NCBI RefSeq assembly: GCF_030124375.1
Contig: NZ_JASKLS010000002.1
Location: forward strand, 679,621 to 743,620
Direction of reading: 5' to 3'
From: Sinorhizobium sp. 6-70
Lineage (GTDB): Bacteria; Pseudomonadota; Alphaproteobacteria; Rhizobiales; Rhizobiaceae
DNA: 64,000 bases
A program made the position numbers and the translations under genes. The notes beneath the pieces were generated by a model, which did no database searches, was not told where the DNA came from, and saw only the letters and a list, made by a program, of their open reading frames with translations. Below, one piece after another: positions 52,973-60,776 of the stretch. Each line of letters starts with the position of its first letter. Within the stretch, counting starts at the first letter, position 1.

Positions 52973-53665
52973 GTGTCCGGCCGCGAAGGCGTTCTGGTAT
53001 TCGACCTGGACGACACACTCTATCTCGAGCGGGATTTCGCCTTCAGCGGCTTCAGGGCCGCCGGCGATTGGTACGCCGGCCGGAGCGGCTTGCACGGGCT
53101 GGCAGAACGCTGCGAGGCCCTTTTCAACGAGGGTCACAGGACGAAGATCTTCGACGAGGCGCTCTGCGAGCTCGGCGTGGCTTTCGACGAGGCTCTCGTT
53201 GGCGAACTCGTTGCCGTCTATCGTGGCCACAAACCCACAATCGCGCTTGCGCCCGATGCCGAGCGCTTCTTTCGCGGACGCCGCCTCGGGCAAAGGCTTG
53301 CCATGATTACCGATGGGCCGTCTGCAACACAACTGGCGAAAGTGCAGGCACTCGGCCTCGACCGGTTGGTCGAACACATCATCTACACGGATGCCTGGGG
53401 AGCTGAATTCTGGAAGCCGCACCCGCGCGCCTTTGCGGCGATCGAGGCGTGGTCTGAAGCGCCCCCTTCACGCATCGTCTACGTGGCGGACAATCCTCGC
53501 AAGGATTTCGTGACCCCCCGTGCGCGTGGATGGTGGACGGTTCAAGTGGCTCGGGCCGATAGAATTCACCTCCGTGAAGCCCCCGAGGACGCCTACAAGC
53601 CGCACATTGTTTTACCCGATCTCGACGCACTGGAGGCCGGCCTGGCGGGACTGCAATCCGGTTGA
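52973..53665 (+). CDS. HAD-superfamily phosphatase-like hydrolase
   Basis: This protein of about 230 residues has all four HAD motifs: VFDLDDTLY, MITDGPSA, WKPHPRAF and VYVADNPRKDF. It probably removes a phosphate from a sugar or another small metabolite. Three in-frame starts exist (ATG 52946, ATG 52958, GTG 52973). I chose GTG because GAGGG and AGGG stretches lie just upstream and it begins right after the ATP-grasp stop. It closes a three-gene cassette. Confidence 0.87.
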   Translation: MSGREGVLVFDLDDTLYLERDFAFSGFRAAGDWYAGRSGLHGLAERCEALFNEGHRTKIFDEALCELGVAFDEALVGELVAVYRGHKPTIALAPDAERFFRGRRLGQRLAMITDGPSATQLAKVQALGLDRLVEHIIYTDAWGAEFWKPHPRAFAAIEAWSEAPPSRIVYVADNPRKDFVTPRARGWWTVQVARADRIHLREAPEDAYKPHIVLPDLDALEAGLAGLQSG

Positions 53666-54053
53666 AGGAAGGCCCAAGTCGGAATTCGCTCTCATATCAA
53701 CCTTTTAGGCGCATCTTGCACGGTTAGCAACTTATCGATGCACCGGCCGTAACCGCTAAACTCTAGCAATCAAATAGGAAATTATATTTAGCTTGACACG
53801 CGAAATCTATTTACAACTCGTTAATTACGTGCTTTTTTATTACGGAATTCGAATATGACTTGTATAGTTTTGCGCCGAGATTTGACCATCGCGGGGCAAC
53901 CATTTTTTGTTGAAAATGAATATTAGCCTTTCGACCCTGTCGACCAGACAAAACTCACAGGCGACGACCCTCCCACAGTAATGGGGCGCGAGGGCAATTG
54001 CGGTCGTCGCGCGGCTGGGCGGTAAGGCTTGCACTTGTTAGGAAGGGGCCGTC
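53666..54053. other. 388-base intergenic region
   Basis: This AT-rich gap precedes the dehydratase gene. It has a TTGACA at 53793-53798 without a well-spaced -10, and a TATAGT at 53863-53868 with a weak TTACGG 17 bases upstream. Promoter activity toward the dehydratase is likely but not pinned down. No gene is seen. Confidence 0.45.
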
Positions 54054-56261
54054 ATGCTGCGTATATACGCCGCCGCGAAGGCGTTTCGTGACAATTTCCT
54101 AGAGTGGCCACCGCTATCGCGGAAGGACCCATCAGCAAAATCCTTCGGAAAAATGATTTGGGCCATCGCGGACACCGCTCGCGACATCGGTCTGCGGCGT
54201 CTCTCGACCGCGGCTCGGAGCGCTCAAAAATGCTCGGCGCTTTATCTTGTGGACCTTGGGTCGGCGGCGATCGCGCTCGCCGTGGCGCTGCTGTTGCGTT
54301 ATGGCGTCACCGGCCTCAACGCCCGGCCGGAAACCGCCTCCGTGCTGGTATGGTCGGGCCTGCAATATGTGGCAATCTGCGCCTTCGTCTTCCCGTTGTC
54401 CGGCTTGTACAGCCGAAACTGGAAATACGGTTCCATTTCAGATCTGTTCACCATCCTTCGGGCAGCCTTGCTGACCTCCTTGCTGCTCGTCTCGCTGCTG
54501 TTCTTCTCAACGCGGCTGAGCGAAATTCCGAGAACGGTCGTCCCGCTGCAATCGCTGCTCTTGATCGCCTGCCTGGCCGCCTCTCGCCTGAGCTTTCGCG
54601 CGGATGAGATTTCACTGGCGCGACCGGCTTTCAGAATTGCCCGCAACGGCGCGGCAAAGGCGGACCACCGGACACCGCTGCTGATCGTCGGGGCGGGTGA
54701 CGCGGCCGACCTCTATCTGCGCGCGCTCGCTCGGGATCCAAATACCACATACTTGCCCGTCGCCTGCCTCGACAAGACAGCCGACCACATCGGCATGACG
54801 CTTCGCGGCGTTCCGATTGCCGGCCGGATCGAGGATTTCGAGAATGTCGTGAGCGAACTGCAGCGGGTGAACCGGCAGCCGCGGCACGTCGTCTTCACCG
54901 AAGCGCCTTCGACGTTCGGGGACGCGGCGTCCGACGAACTGTTGAAATCGGCCGAGAGGCTGGGGATCGCGGTGTCGCGCCTGTCTCAAATGACCGAGCT
55001 CAAGCGTGCAAAAACGGAAAATCCCTACGAGCTTCGATCGATCGAGTTGACCGACCTTCTGGAGCGCCCACAGGCGGCGCTCGACAAGGAGGCCATTCGA
55101 CGTCTCGTCAGCGGCCGGCGCGTGTTGATAACCGGAGCCGGCGGCTCGATCGGCAGTGAGCTAACCACCCAGATCGCCGCCTGCGCGCCGGCGGAGATCG
55201 TGCTGATCGACAACACAGAATACAATCTCTACGCGATCGACATGACGCTCAGCGAGAATTTCGCCACCGTCCCGCGCTTCAGCTATCTTTGCAGCGTCAG
55301 ACGGAGCCAGCGCGTCGATGAAATCTTCGACAGGCACCGGCCGGAACTGGTGTTCCATGCGGCTGCCTTGAAACATGTGCCGATGGTGCAGATGAATCCG
55401 TGCGAAGGCGTGCTGACCAACGTCATCGGAACGATGAACGTTGCCAATGCGGCGAAGAAATTCGGCACGCTTGCAATGGTCCAGATCTCGACCGACAAGG
55501 TTGTGAACTCGACAAGCGTCATGGGTGCGACCAAGCGCCTGGCGGAACTTTATTGCCAGGCGCTCGACCTGGATGGCGTCGAAACCGGCAAGGGTCCGCG
55601 TTTCATGACCGTGCGCTTCGGAAACGTCCTCGGATCGAGCGGTTCGCTGATCCCGCTTTTCAAACGCCAGCTCGCACGCGGTGGCCCGCTGACCGTCACC
55701 GACCCCTGCATGACACGCTTCTTCATGACCATTCGCGAAGCGGTCGAATTGACGCTGCAGGCCTCTGCATACGGCTTCGAAAAGCAACTCGGCCAAGGGG
55801 AAATCTTCGTTCTCGACATGGGCGAGCCGATCAAGATCATCGATATCGCCCGCCGCATGATCCAGTTGGCAGGGTTCACGCCCGATCGCGAGATCGAGAT
55901 CAAGATCATCGGATGCCGGCCGGGAGAGAAGCTCTTCGAGGAACTGTTCGACGAAACGGACAAGCGCATCGATTCGCCGGTGCCGGGTGTCCTCGGGGCG
56001 GTTCCGGATCCGATATCCCTGCCGACGCTGAGCGACGCATTCACCCGGCTGCAGCGTCATGCCGAGCGAGGCAACGAGAAGGGCCTGAAGGCGGTCATGC
56101 GCGAGTTGCTTCCCCGCTATGAGCCGGAACCGGTGAACGCGAACTCCCATCCCTTCCAGGAACCTACGCCGCTTCGGCGACGGAATTTTGCGAAGGGACG
56201 TCCGCGGCGCAACGGCTACGACAAGGGCGCGCGGAAGGAGCTAGGCCTGCCGGGATCTTGA
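54054..56261 (+). CDS. WbpM/CapD-like membrane nucleotide-sugar dehydratase
   Basis: This 735-residue protein has four N-terminal membrane segments (about residues 60-180), a first Rossmann domain (LLIVGAGDAADLY) and a catalytic SDR domain starting at VLITGAGGSIGSEL (about residue 358). The catalytic region has STDKVVNSTSVMGATKRLAE, with Met in place of the SDR tyrosine, as in WbpM and other 4,6-dehydratases of this class. It likely makes UDP-4-keto-6-deoxy-HexNAc, a possible substrate for the DegT aminotransferase. AGGAAGGGG precedes ATG 54054. Confidence 0.93.
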   Translation: MLRIYAAAKAFRDNFLEWPPLSRKDPSAKSFGKMIWAIADTARDIGLRRLSTAARSAQKCSALYLVDLGSAAIALAVALLLRYGVTGLNARPETASVLVWSGLQYVAICAFVFPLSGLYSRNWKYGSISDLFTILRAALLTSLLLVSLLFFSTRLSEIPRTVVPLQSLLLIACLAASRLSFRADEISLARPAFRIARNGAAKADHRTPLLIVGAGDAADLYLRALARDPNTTYLPVACLDKTADHIGMTLRGVPIAGRIEDFENVVSELQRVNRQPRHVVFTEAPSTFGDAASDELLKSAERLGIAVSRLSQMTELKRAKTENPYELRSIELTDLLERPQAALDKEAIRRLVSGRRVLITGAGGSIGSELTTQIAACAPAEIVLIDNTEYNLYAIDMTLSENFATVPRFSYLCSVRRSQRVDEIFDRHRPELVFHAAALKHVPMVQMNPCEGVLTNVIGTMNVANAAKKFGTLAMVQISTDKVVNSTSVMGATKRLAELYCQALDLDGVETGKGPRFMTVRFGNVLGSSGSLIPLFKRQLARGGPLTVTDPCMTRFFMTIREAVELTLQASAYGFEKQLGQGEIFVLDMGEPIKIIDIARRMIQLAGFTPDREIEIKIIGCRPGEKLFEELFDETDKRIDSPVPGVLGAVPDPISLPTLSDAFTRLQRHAERGNEKGLKAVMRELLPRYEPEPVNANSHPFQEPTPLRRRNFAKGRPRRNGYDKGARKELGLPGS

Positions 56262-56505
56262 ACTGATAAGCCGCGAAAGCTGGCCTGCTGTCGCATGCAA
56301 TGCGTGGCTCGTGTCGGGCGGCACGACGCAGGTCAGGATGGGCGGTCGTCAAAGGCGCAGAGCTGCAACATTGTTTGTGGTCTGATAGCAGGCCGAGCGC
56401 GGAGACTGGGATGCACAACCGAACTCCATCACTCCAGGCTGACGGCACATGTCGCTCCATGCCGTTTCCCGCGGCATCAGGAAGAAACTCTCGCGGGGGA
56501 CGGCC

Positions 56506-57738
56506 GTGAACCCGACCATGTCAACTTCGCGCCCCTACGTTGAACGCGGCGACATCCGACTCTCCTTCCCTGCCGACTCCTGCCACCCGCAACAGGCGCC
56601 GGCACAGAGGCGCGTGATAGCGGTCGTTGCGAGCCTGACCGCTTCGCTGACGAATTTCCGGCTGGAGCTGCTGAAGAGATTGGTCAAAGCCGGGCACGAG
56701 GTCGTTGCCTTTGCTCCGGAAAACGACGAACGGGTCGAACAGCACCTGGCGCAGATCGGCGTCCGTTTCGTGCAGATCCCGATGGCTCGCACCGGGCTCA
56801 ATCCTCTGGATGACCTGCGCACGCTTTGGTCGCTGAGGCAACATTTCAAGCGGCTGAAGCCGGACGTGATCCTGCCCTATACGATGAAGCCAATCATCTA
56901 CGGGGGGATTGCCGCCCGGATGCTCGGGATCAAGGACCGCTGCTTCCTCGTCACCGGCCTCGGGCATGTCTTTTCGAACGAGACACCCGCCACGTTGAAG
57001 TCGAGCCTGGTTAGGCACTTGTGCGTCTGGCTGTATCGCATTGCCTTCCGCGGCGCGAAGGCCGTGTTCGTCTACAACGAGGCCGATCGCGCGGACATTT
57101 GCAAATACCAGATGCTCGACAGCACTGCCGTGCTCAGTCTGATCCCGGGATCGGGGGTTGACCTCGAGCATTTCGCTTTTTCGTCGCCACCTCAGCGCGG
57201 ACCGGTCTTTCTTCTCGTCGCTCGCCTTTTGCGCGACAAGGGTATCGTGGAGTACGTCGAGGCGGCCCGAATCGTGCGTCGCACGTTCCCGGATGCGAAG
57301 TTCCAACTGCTCGGCAGCTTCGACAGCAATCCGGCCGCCATCTCGCGTGACGAGATCGACGGATGGGTCCGCGAAGGCATCCTGGACTACCTCGGATATA
57401 CGCAGGACGTACGTCCTTACCTTGCGGCGTGCAGCGTCTTCGTTCTGCCCTCCTATTATCGGGAGGGCATTCCACGAAGCATACTCGAGGCCCTCGCAAC
57501 CGGCCGGCCGATCGTCACGACCGACCTGCCGGGCTGCCGCGACACGGTGCAACCCGGCGTGAACGGATTGGTCGTCAAACCTCGGGATCCGCTCGGCCTG
57601 GCCGAAGCCATGTCGGTTTTTGCCCGCAATACGAGACTGGCCGCGGAAATGGGTCGGCAGTCGCGCTACATCGCGCAAGCCCGGTTTGACGTCCATATGG
57701 TCAACCAGATGCTGCTCGATCGCATGCGTCTGGCCTGA
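56506..57738 (+). CDS. GT4-type glycosyltransferase
   Basis: This protein of about 410 residues resembles capsular GT4 enzymes that act early on lipid-linked HexNAc. Signs are RVIAVVASLTASLTNFRLEL, PYTMKPIIYGGIAARMLG, VARLLRDKGIVEYVEAA and YREGIPRSILEALATGRPIV. WbpM-like dehydratases are often followed by such an enzyme. The start is uncertain between GTG 56506 (GGGGGA upstream) and ATG 56518. It lies 244 bases after the dehydratase in the same direction. Confidence 0.88.
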   Translation: MNPTMSTSRPYVERGDIRLSFPADSCHPQQAPAQRRVIAVVASLTASLTNFRLELLKRLVKAGHEVVAFAPENDERVEQHLAQIGVRFVQIPMARTGLNPLDDLRTLWSLRQHFKRLKPDVILPYTMKPIIYGGIAARMLGIKDRCFLVTGLGHVFSNETPATLKSSLVRHLCVWLYRIAFRGAKAVFVYNEADRADICKYQMLDSTAVLSLIPGSGVDLEHFAFSSPPQRGPVFLLVARLLRDKGIVEYVEAARIVRRTFPDAKFQLLGSFDSNPAAISRDEIDGWVREGILDYLGYTQDVRPYLAACSVFVLPSYYREGIPRSILEALATGRPIVTTDLPGCRDTVQPGVNGLVVKPRDPLGLAEAMSVFARNTRLAAEMGRQSRYIAQARFDVHMVNQMLLDRMRLA

Positions 57739-57881
57739 ACCTGGACTGTCCCAGTGCCACCGCCGCTCCCCCGCCCCTGGTGCATCAAAGCCCGACTGGA
57801 CCTCTCCGGATGGCCCGGTCCGCCAAGTCGAACGAGCCAGCTTCCAGGGAGTGAACAGGCTGCGCCAACAAGGTCGCCGCC

Positions 57882-58970
57882 ATGATCATGCATGTCATCA
57901 CCAATTTCACGGCCAGCGCGGGCGCCGAGACGATGCTGGCACGACTGCTCAAGATCTCCAGCGATGAACGCATCGTCGTTGCCTCTCTGCGTGGCATATC
58001 GGAACGGAACCGCGGTCTCGCCGACAATCCCAGGGTCGTTTACGCGCCGCTGGGGGCTGCATCCCCTGCCGGCCTGCCCGGCGCCCTGGTCAAGCTTGCG
58101 AAACTGATCCGCAAGGAAGAACCCGACGTCATTCTGTGCTGGATGTATCACGCGATGATCGCCGGCACGATCGCGGCGCGCATTGCACGCACCCGGACGC
58201 CCGTGTTCTGGAACATTCGGCAATCGCTCGACGATCCTGCTTGCCTGTCCCGCAGTTCGCGCATCGCGATCGCTGCGGGCCGGCTGCTATCGGCCAGGGC
58301 ATCCGGCGTGATCTACAACAGTTCGCGCGCCCGTGACCTGCATGAGGCTTACGGCTACCACAATCGTCACGTCGCGGTCATTCCAAACGGCTTCGAACTG
58401 CCGCCGCTCGTTGCCGGCGAGGCGACGTCTGCCAGGCGGATCGGTATCGCGGGCCGCTTCCACCCACAAAAGGACCACGCCACATTCTTCCGCGCGGCCG
58501 CTCGTGTGCTTGAGACGCACCCGCAGGCGACCTTTGCGGCCGCCGGCTTCGGGCTTTCCCGCGACAATCCGGAGGTCATGAAGCTGATGGCGGAAGCAGG
58601 GCTTCCTCCCCAGTCGATAGATCTCAGAGGCGAGGTCTCCGATATGGCCGGCTTTTACCGCGGCATCGATCTCCTGGTCCTGTCATCCAGGACAGAGGGC
58701 TTCCCCAACGTCATCGCCGAGGCGATGAGCTATTCCAAACCGATCGTCACCACGAATGTCGGTGATGCCGCCGTCGTCGCGGGAAACGCCGGAATCGCCG
58801 TGCCGGCTCGCAATCCCGACGCCCTCGCCGAGGCGATGTGTGCAATCCTCGATCTCGCCCCGAATGAATATGCGCGCTATGCTCGCAACGCCCGCGAACG
58901 CATCGAGAGCGAATACACGCTCGCCGCGATCGAACGAAAATATTCAAATTTTCTGGGAGCTTACAAATAG
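57882..58970 (+). CDS. GT4-type glycosyltransferase
   Basis: This 362-residue GT-B enzyme has the N-terminal NFTASAGAETMLARLL loop, a donor domain with AGRFHPQKDHATFF, and the SRTEGFPNVIAEAMSYSKPI acidic motif followed by NVGDAA. AAGG lies eight bases before ATG 57882. It follows the preceding glycosyltransferase after 143 bases. The 248-base gap after it (58971-59218) is AT-rich and probably holds the promoter of the RTX gene. Confidence 0.9.
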   Translation: MIMHVITNFTASAGAETMLARLLKISSDERIVVASLRGISERNRGLADNPRVVYAPLGAASPAGLPGALVKLAKLIRKEEPDVILCWMYHAMIAGTIAARIARTRTPVFWNIRQSLDDPACLSRSSRIAIAAGRLLSARASGVIYNSSRARDLHEAYGYHNRHVAVIPNGFELPPLVAGEATSARRIGIAGRFHPQKDHATFFRAAARVLETHPQATFAAAGFGLSRDNPEVMKLMAEAGLPPQSIDLRGEVSDMAGFYRGIDLLVLSSRTEGFPNVIAEAMSYSKPIVTTNVGDAAVVAGNAGIAVPARNPDALAEAMCAILDLAPNEYARYARNARERIESEYTLAAIERKYSNFLGAYK

Positions 58971-59218
58971 GTCGGGCGCCGAATTATGATAATAAATCGC
59001 CGGCGAAGGAACATTAGCCCGCCACCCAAAAAGGTAACTCCGCTCGCCGCCAATTCCGATAATCGGTTGAATCCGCGATATAAATTTCGCGTCCGAACGG
59101 ATATTCAAATTTTTCCTTAATCAGATCAACGCCATACTATTTAGATCGGTCGCGGGACACCTTTGTGCCTTATTCCGACTTTACCCGCTCCCCCCGCTAA
59201 CAGCTAGAGGAGTTATTT

Positions 59219-60406
59219 ATGGCTATCAACGGAACCAGCGCGGCTAACAAGCTCTATGGCACGAATTCCGTGGACACCATCAATGGATACGATGGTGACG
59301 ACTTCATTTGGGGTTACGCCGGAAACGATTACCTCGACGGTGGTGCCGGCAACGACACTTTCTACGGTGGGCTCGGTAACGACTTCTTCAAAATGTCGAT
59401 CGGCAACGATTACGCCGACGGGGGCGACGGCAATGACAGCTTTGACGGCGGCGCCGGCGACGACAGGATGCTCGGCGGCCTCGGAAACGACATCCTCGAG
59501 GGTGGTGACGGCCACGACATCATGGAAGGCGGCGACGGCCACGATCATTTCCAGGGCGATGCCGGCAACGACAAGATCTACGGTGGCGCTGGCGAGGAAT
59601 GGATCGACGCCGGCCTCGGCGACGACATCATCTATGCCGGCGACGGCAATGACGGCTTCAACAACCGCATCGATCCTGCGACCGGCAAGTTGACCCAGCA
59701 GGCTGTCAGCGGCGGTGCGGGCAACGACACGATCTACGGCGAAGGCGGTGATGACGCGCTGAAGGGCCAGTCAGGCAACGACCGGGTTTACGGCGGCATC
59801 GGCCACGACAAGGTCGACGGCGGCGATGGCAACAACTACCTCGACGGCGGCGACGGCAATGACGTCCTCGATTCCGAGATCGGCATCGACGAGGCCCATG
59901 GCGGAAACGGCAACGACAAGATCGAAGTCGGCGGCGGCAACGATGTGGCTTACGGCGACGCCGGCGACGACAGCATTAGCGGCGAAGCCGGCGCCGACAT
60001 CCTTTGGGGCGGCATCGGAAACGATCGCTTCTATGGCGGCGACGGCAATGACACGATCCACGGTGACGCAGGCCAGGACACGATCATCAGCGAAGCCGGC
60101 GCGGACATCCTCTGGGGCGGTGCTGATGCCGACCGCTTCGCCTTCAAGGGAGCGGCCGCCTATTCCGGGCAGGATACCGTCATGGACTTCCAGGACGGTG
60201 TTGATCGCCTCGTGCTCGAAAACCTCGGGATAACGAAGTATTCGAACTCAGGCGCGGCAGGTACGGTGTACGCCTACGAAACGTCCGGCGGCGATATCCT
60301 GATTAAGGGACACGGCTCGGGCGGCACCATTTCGGTGCTCATCGATGATCCCTCCAACCACCTGAGCGTGTCGAGCTTCAGCAGCGCGGACTTCATTTTC
60401 GCGTAA
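59219..60406 (+). CDS. RTX-type calcium-binding repeat protein
   Basis: This 395-residue acidic protein is built mainly from glycine- and aspartate-rich nonapeptides (GGxGxDxhx), roughly twenty units between residues 25 and 310, interrupted near 155. They would fold as a calcium-loaded beta-roll. A C-terminal domain without repeats (about 315-395) ends in SSFSSADFIFA, which resembles an uncleaved type I secretion signal. There is no N-terminal signal peptide. It has no catalytic domain, so it may bind polysaccharide or calcium at the cell surface. GAGGAG precedes the ATG. No type I exporter is encoded in this window. Confidence 0.92.
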   Translation: MAINGTSAANKLYGTNSVDTINGYDGDDFIWGYAGNDYLDGGAGNDTFYGGLGNDFFKMSIGNDYADGGDGNDSFDGGAGDDRMLGGLGNDILEGGDGHDIMEGGDGHDHFQGDAGNDKIYGGAGEEWIDAGLGDDIIYAGDGNDGFNNRIDPATGKLTQQAVSGGAGNDTIYGEGGDDALKGQSGNDRVYGGIGHDKVDGGDGNNYLDGGDGNDVLDSEIGIDEAHGGNGNDKIEVGGGNDVAYGDAGDDSISGEAGADILWGGIGNDRFYGGDGNDTIHGDAGQDTIISEAGADILWGGADADRFAFKGAAAYSGQDTVMDFQDGVDRLVLENLGITKYSNSGAAGTVYAYETSGGDILIKGHGSGGTISVLIDDPSNHLSVSSFSSADFIFA

Positions 60407-60439
60407 GCCGACGGGCCCGTCGCTGTATTCCGCGTCGGC
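60407..60439 (+). terminator. hairpin directly after the RTX stop
   Basis: GCCGACG can pair with CGTCGGC across 19 bases, or the perfect 14-base palindrome at 60409-60422 can form instead. Its position right behind the stop codon suggests a terminator or mRNA-stabilising stem; there is no T-run. Confidence 0.45.
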
Positions 60440-60473
60440 ACTGATGCACAGCCGGGCAGCTTTCTAAAGCATT

Positions 60474-60487
60474 CCACTTTCAAGTGG
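60474..60487. repeat. palindrome CCACTT-TC-AAGTGG
   Basis: Perfect six-base arms with a two-base centre lie in the convergent region. Confidence 0.4.
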
Positions 60488-60525
60488 TATCGGTGAAGGC
60501 GTGAAACTCGCCTAGAACCAGAGTA

Positions 60526-60565
60526 TTGGAGAGCCATGTGTTCGTACGAACGCACGGCTCTCCAA
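60526..60565. repeat. 40-base near-perfect stem-loop
   Basis: TTGGAGAGCC pairs perfectly with GGCTCTCCAA. The interior contains the perfect palindrome GTTCGTACGAAC and continues the stem with one mismatch and one wobble pair. It could be a bidirectional terminator or a dispersed intergenic repeat. Confidence 0.65.
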
Positions 60566-60688
60566 GTGTTGACGTGCGTGGAAAACATCACGGCCGATGG
60601 CGATTGCCTGCAGCTCTCGCCATAGCGGGCAGCTTCAAACAACAGCTTTTGCGCCGCCAAACGGATCGTATCCTCTAGATCATTTCAT

Positions 60689-60703
60689 TGTTTCATTGAA
60701 ACA
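60689..60703. repeat. palindrome TGTTTCA-T-TGAAACA
   Basis: Perfect seven-base arms with a one-base centre. The symmetry extends to 60686-60706 with one wobble pair. Confidence 0.4.
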
Positions 60704-60731
60704 GTGACTTGGTCTAACTCTTTGAAACTAC

Positions 60732-60775
60732 GCAATTCCGGACGGAAAACCGTTACACACTTTTCCTGGAATTGC
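60732..60775. repeat. GCAATTCC...GGAATTGC intergenic element
   Basis: Perfect eight-base arms enclose 28 bases and end one base before the asparagine-synthetase-like stop codon. The sequence resembles an element I recall from many rhizobial intergenic regions; that is memory, not a search result. Confidence 0.45.
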
Positions 60776-60776
60776 T

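Larger units (their letters stand above)
60407..60776. other. 370-base convergent region rich in palindromes
   Basis: The space between the RTX and asparagine-synthetase-like stops holds five palindromic structures, described separately, and no coding frame. Such density suggests a landing place for intergenic repeats plus terminators for both genes. Confidence 0.6.

Noticed and set aside
53863..53868. TATAGT as a -10 box for the dehydratase gene
   Set aside because: The only correctly spaced -35 (TTACGG) matches the consensus poorly, so I do not call a promoter.
59219..60406. Tandem nucleotide repeats in the RTX gene as a mobile or CRISPR-like array
   Set aside because: The periodicity follows the nonapeptide code in one frame, and the DNA units vary in sequence, as expected for RTX coding DNA.
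59000..60406. RTX protein as a C5-epimerase or protease
   Set aside because: No catalytic domain precedes the repeats; the protein starts directly with the repeat region.
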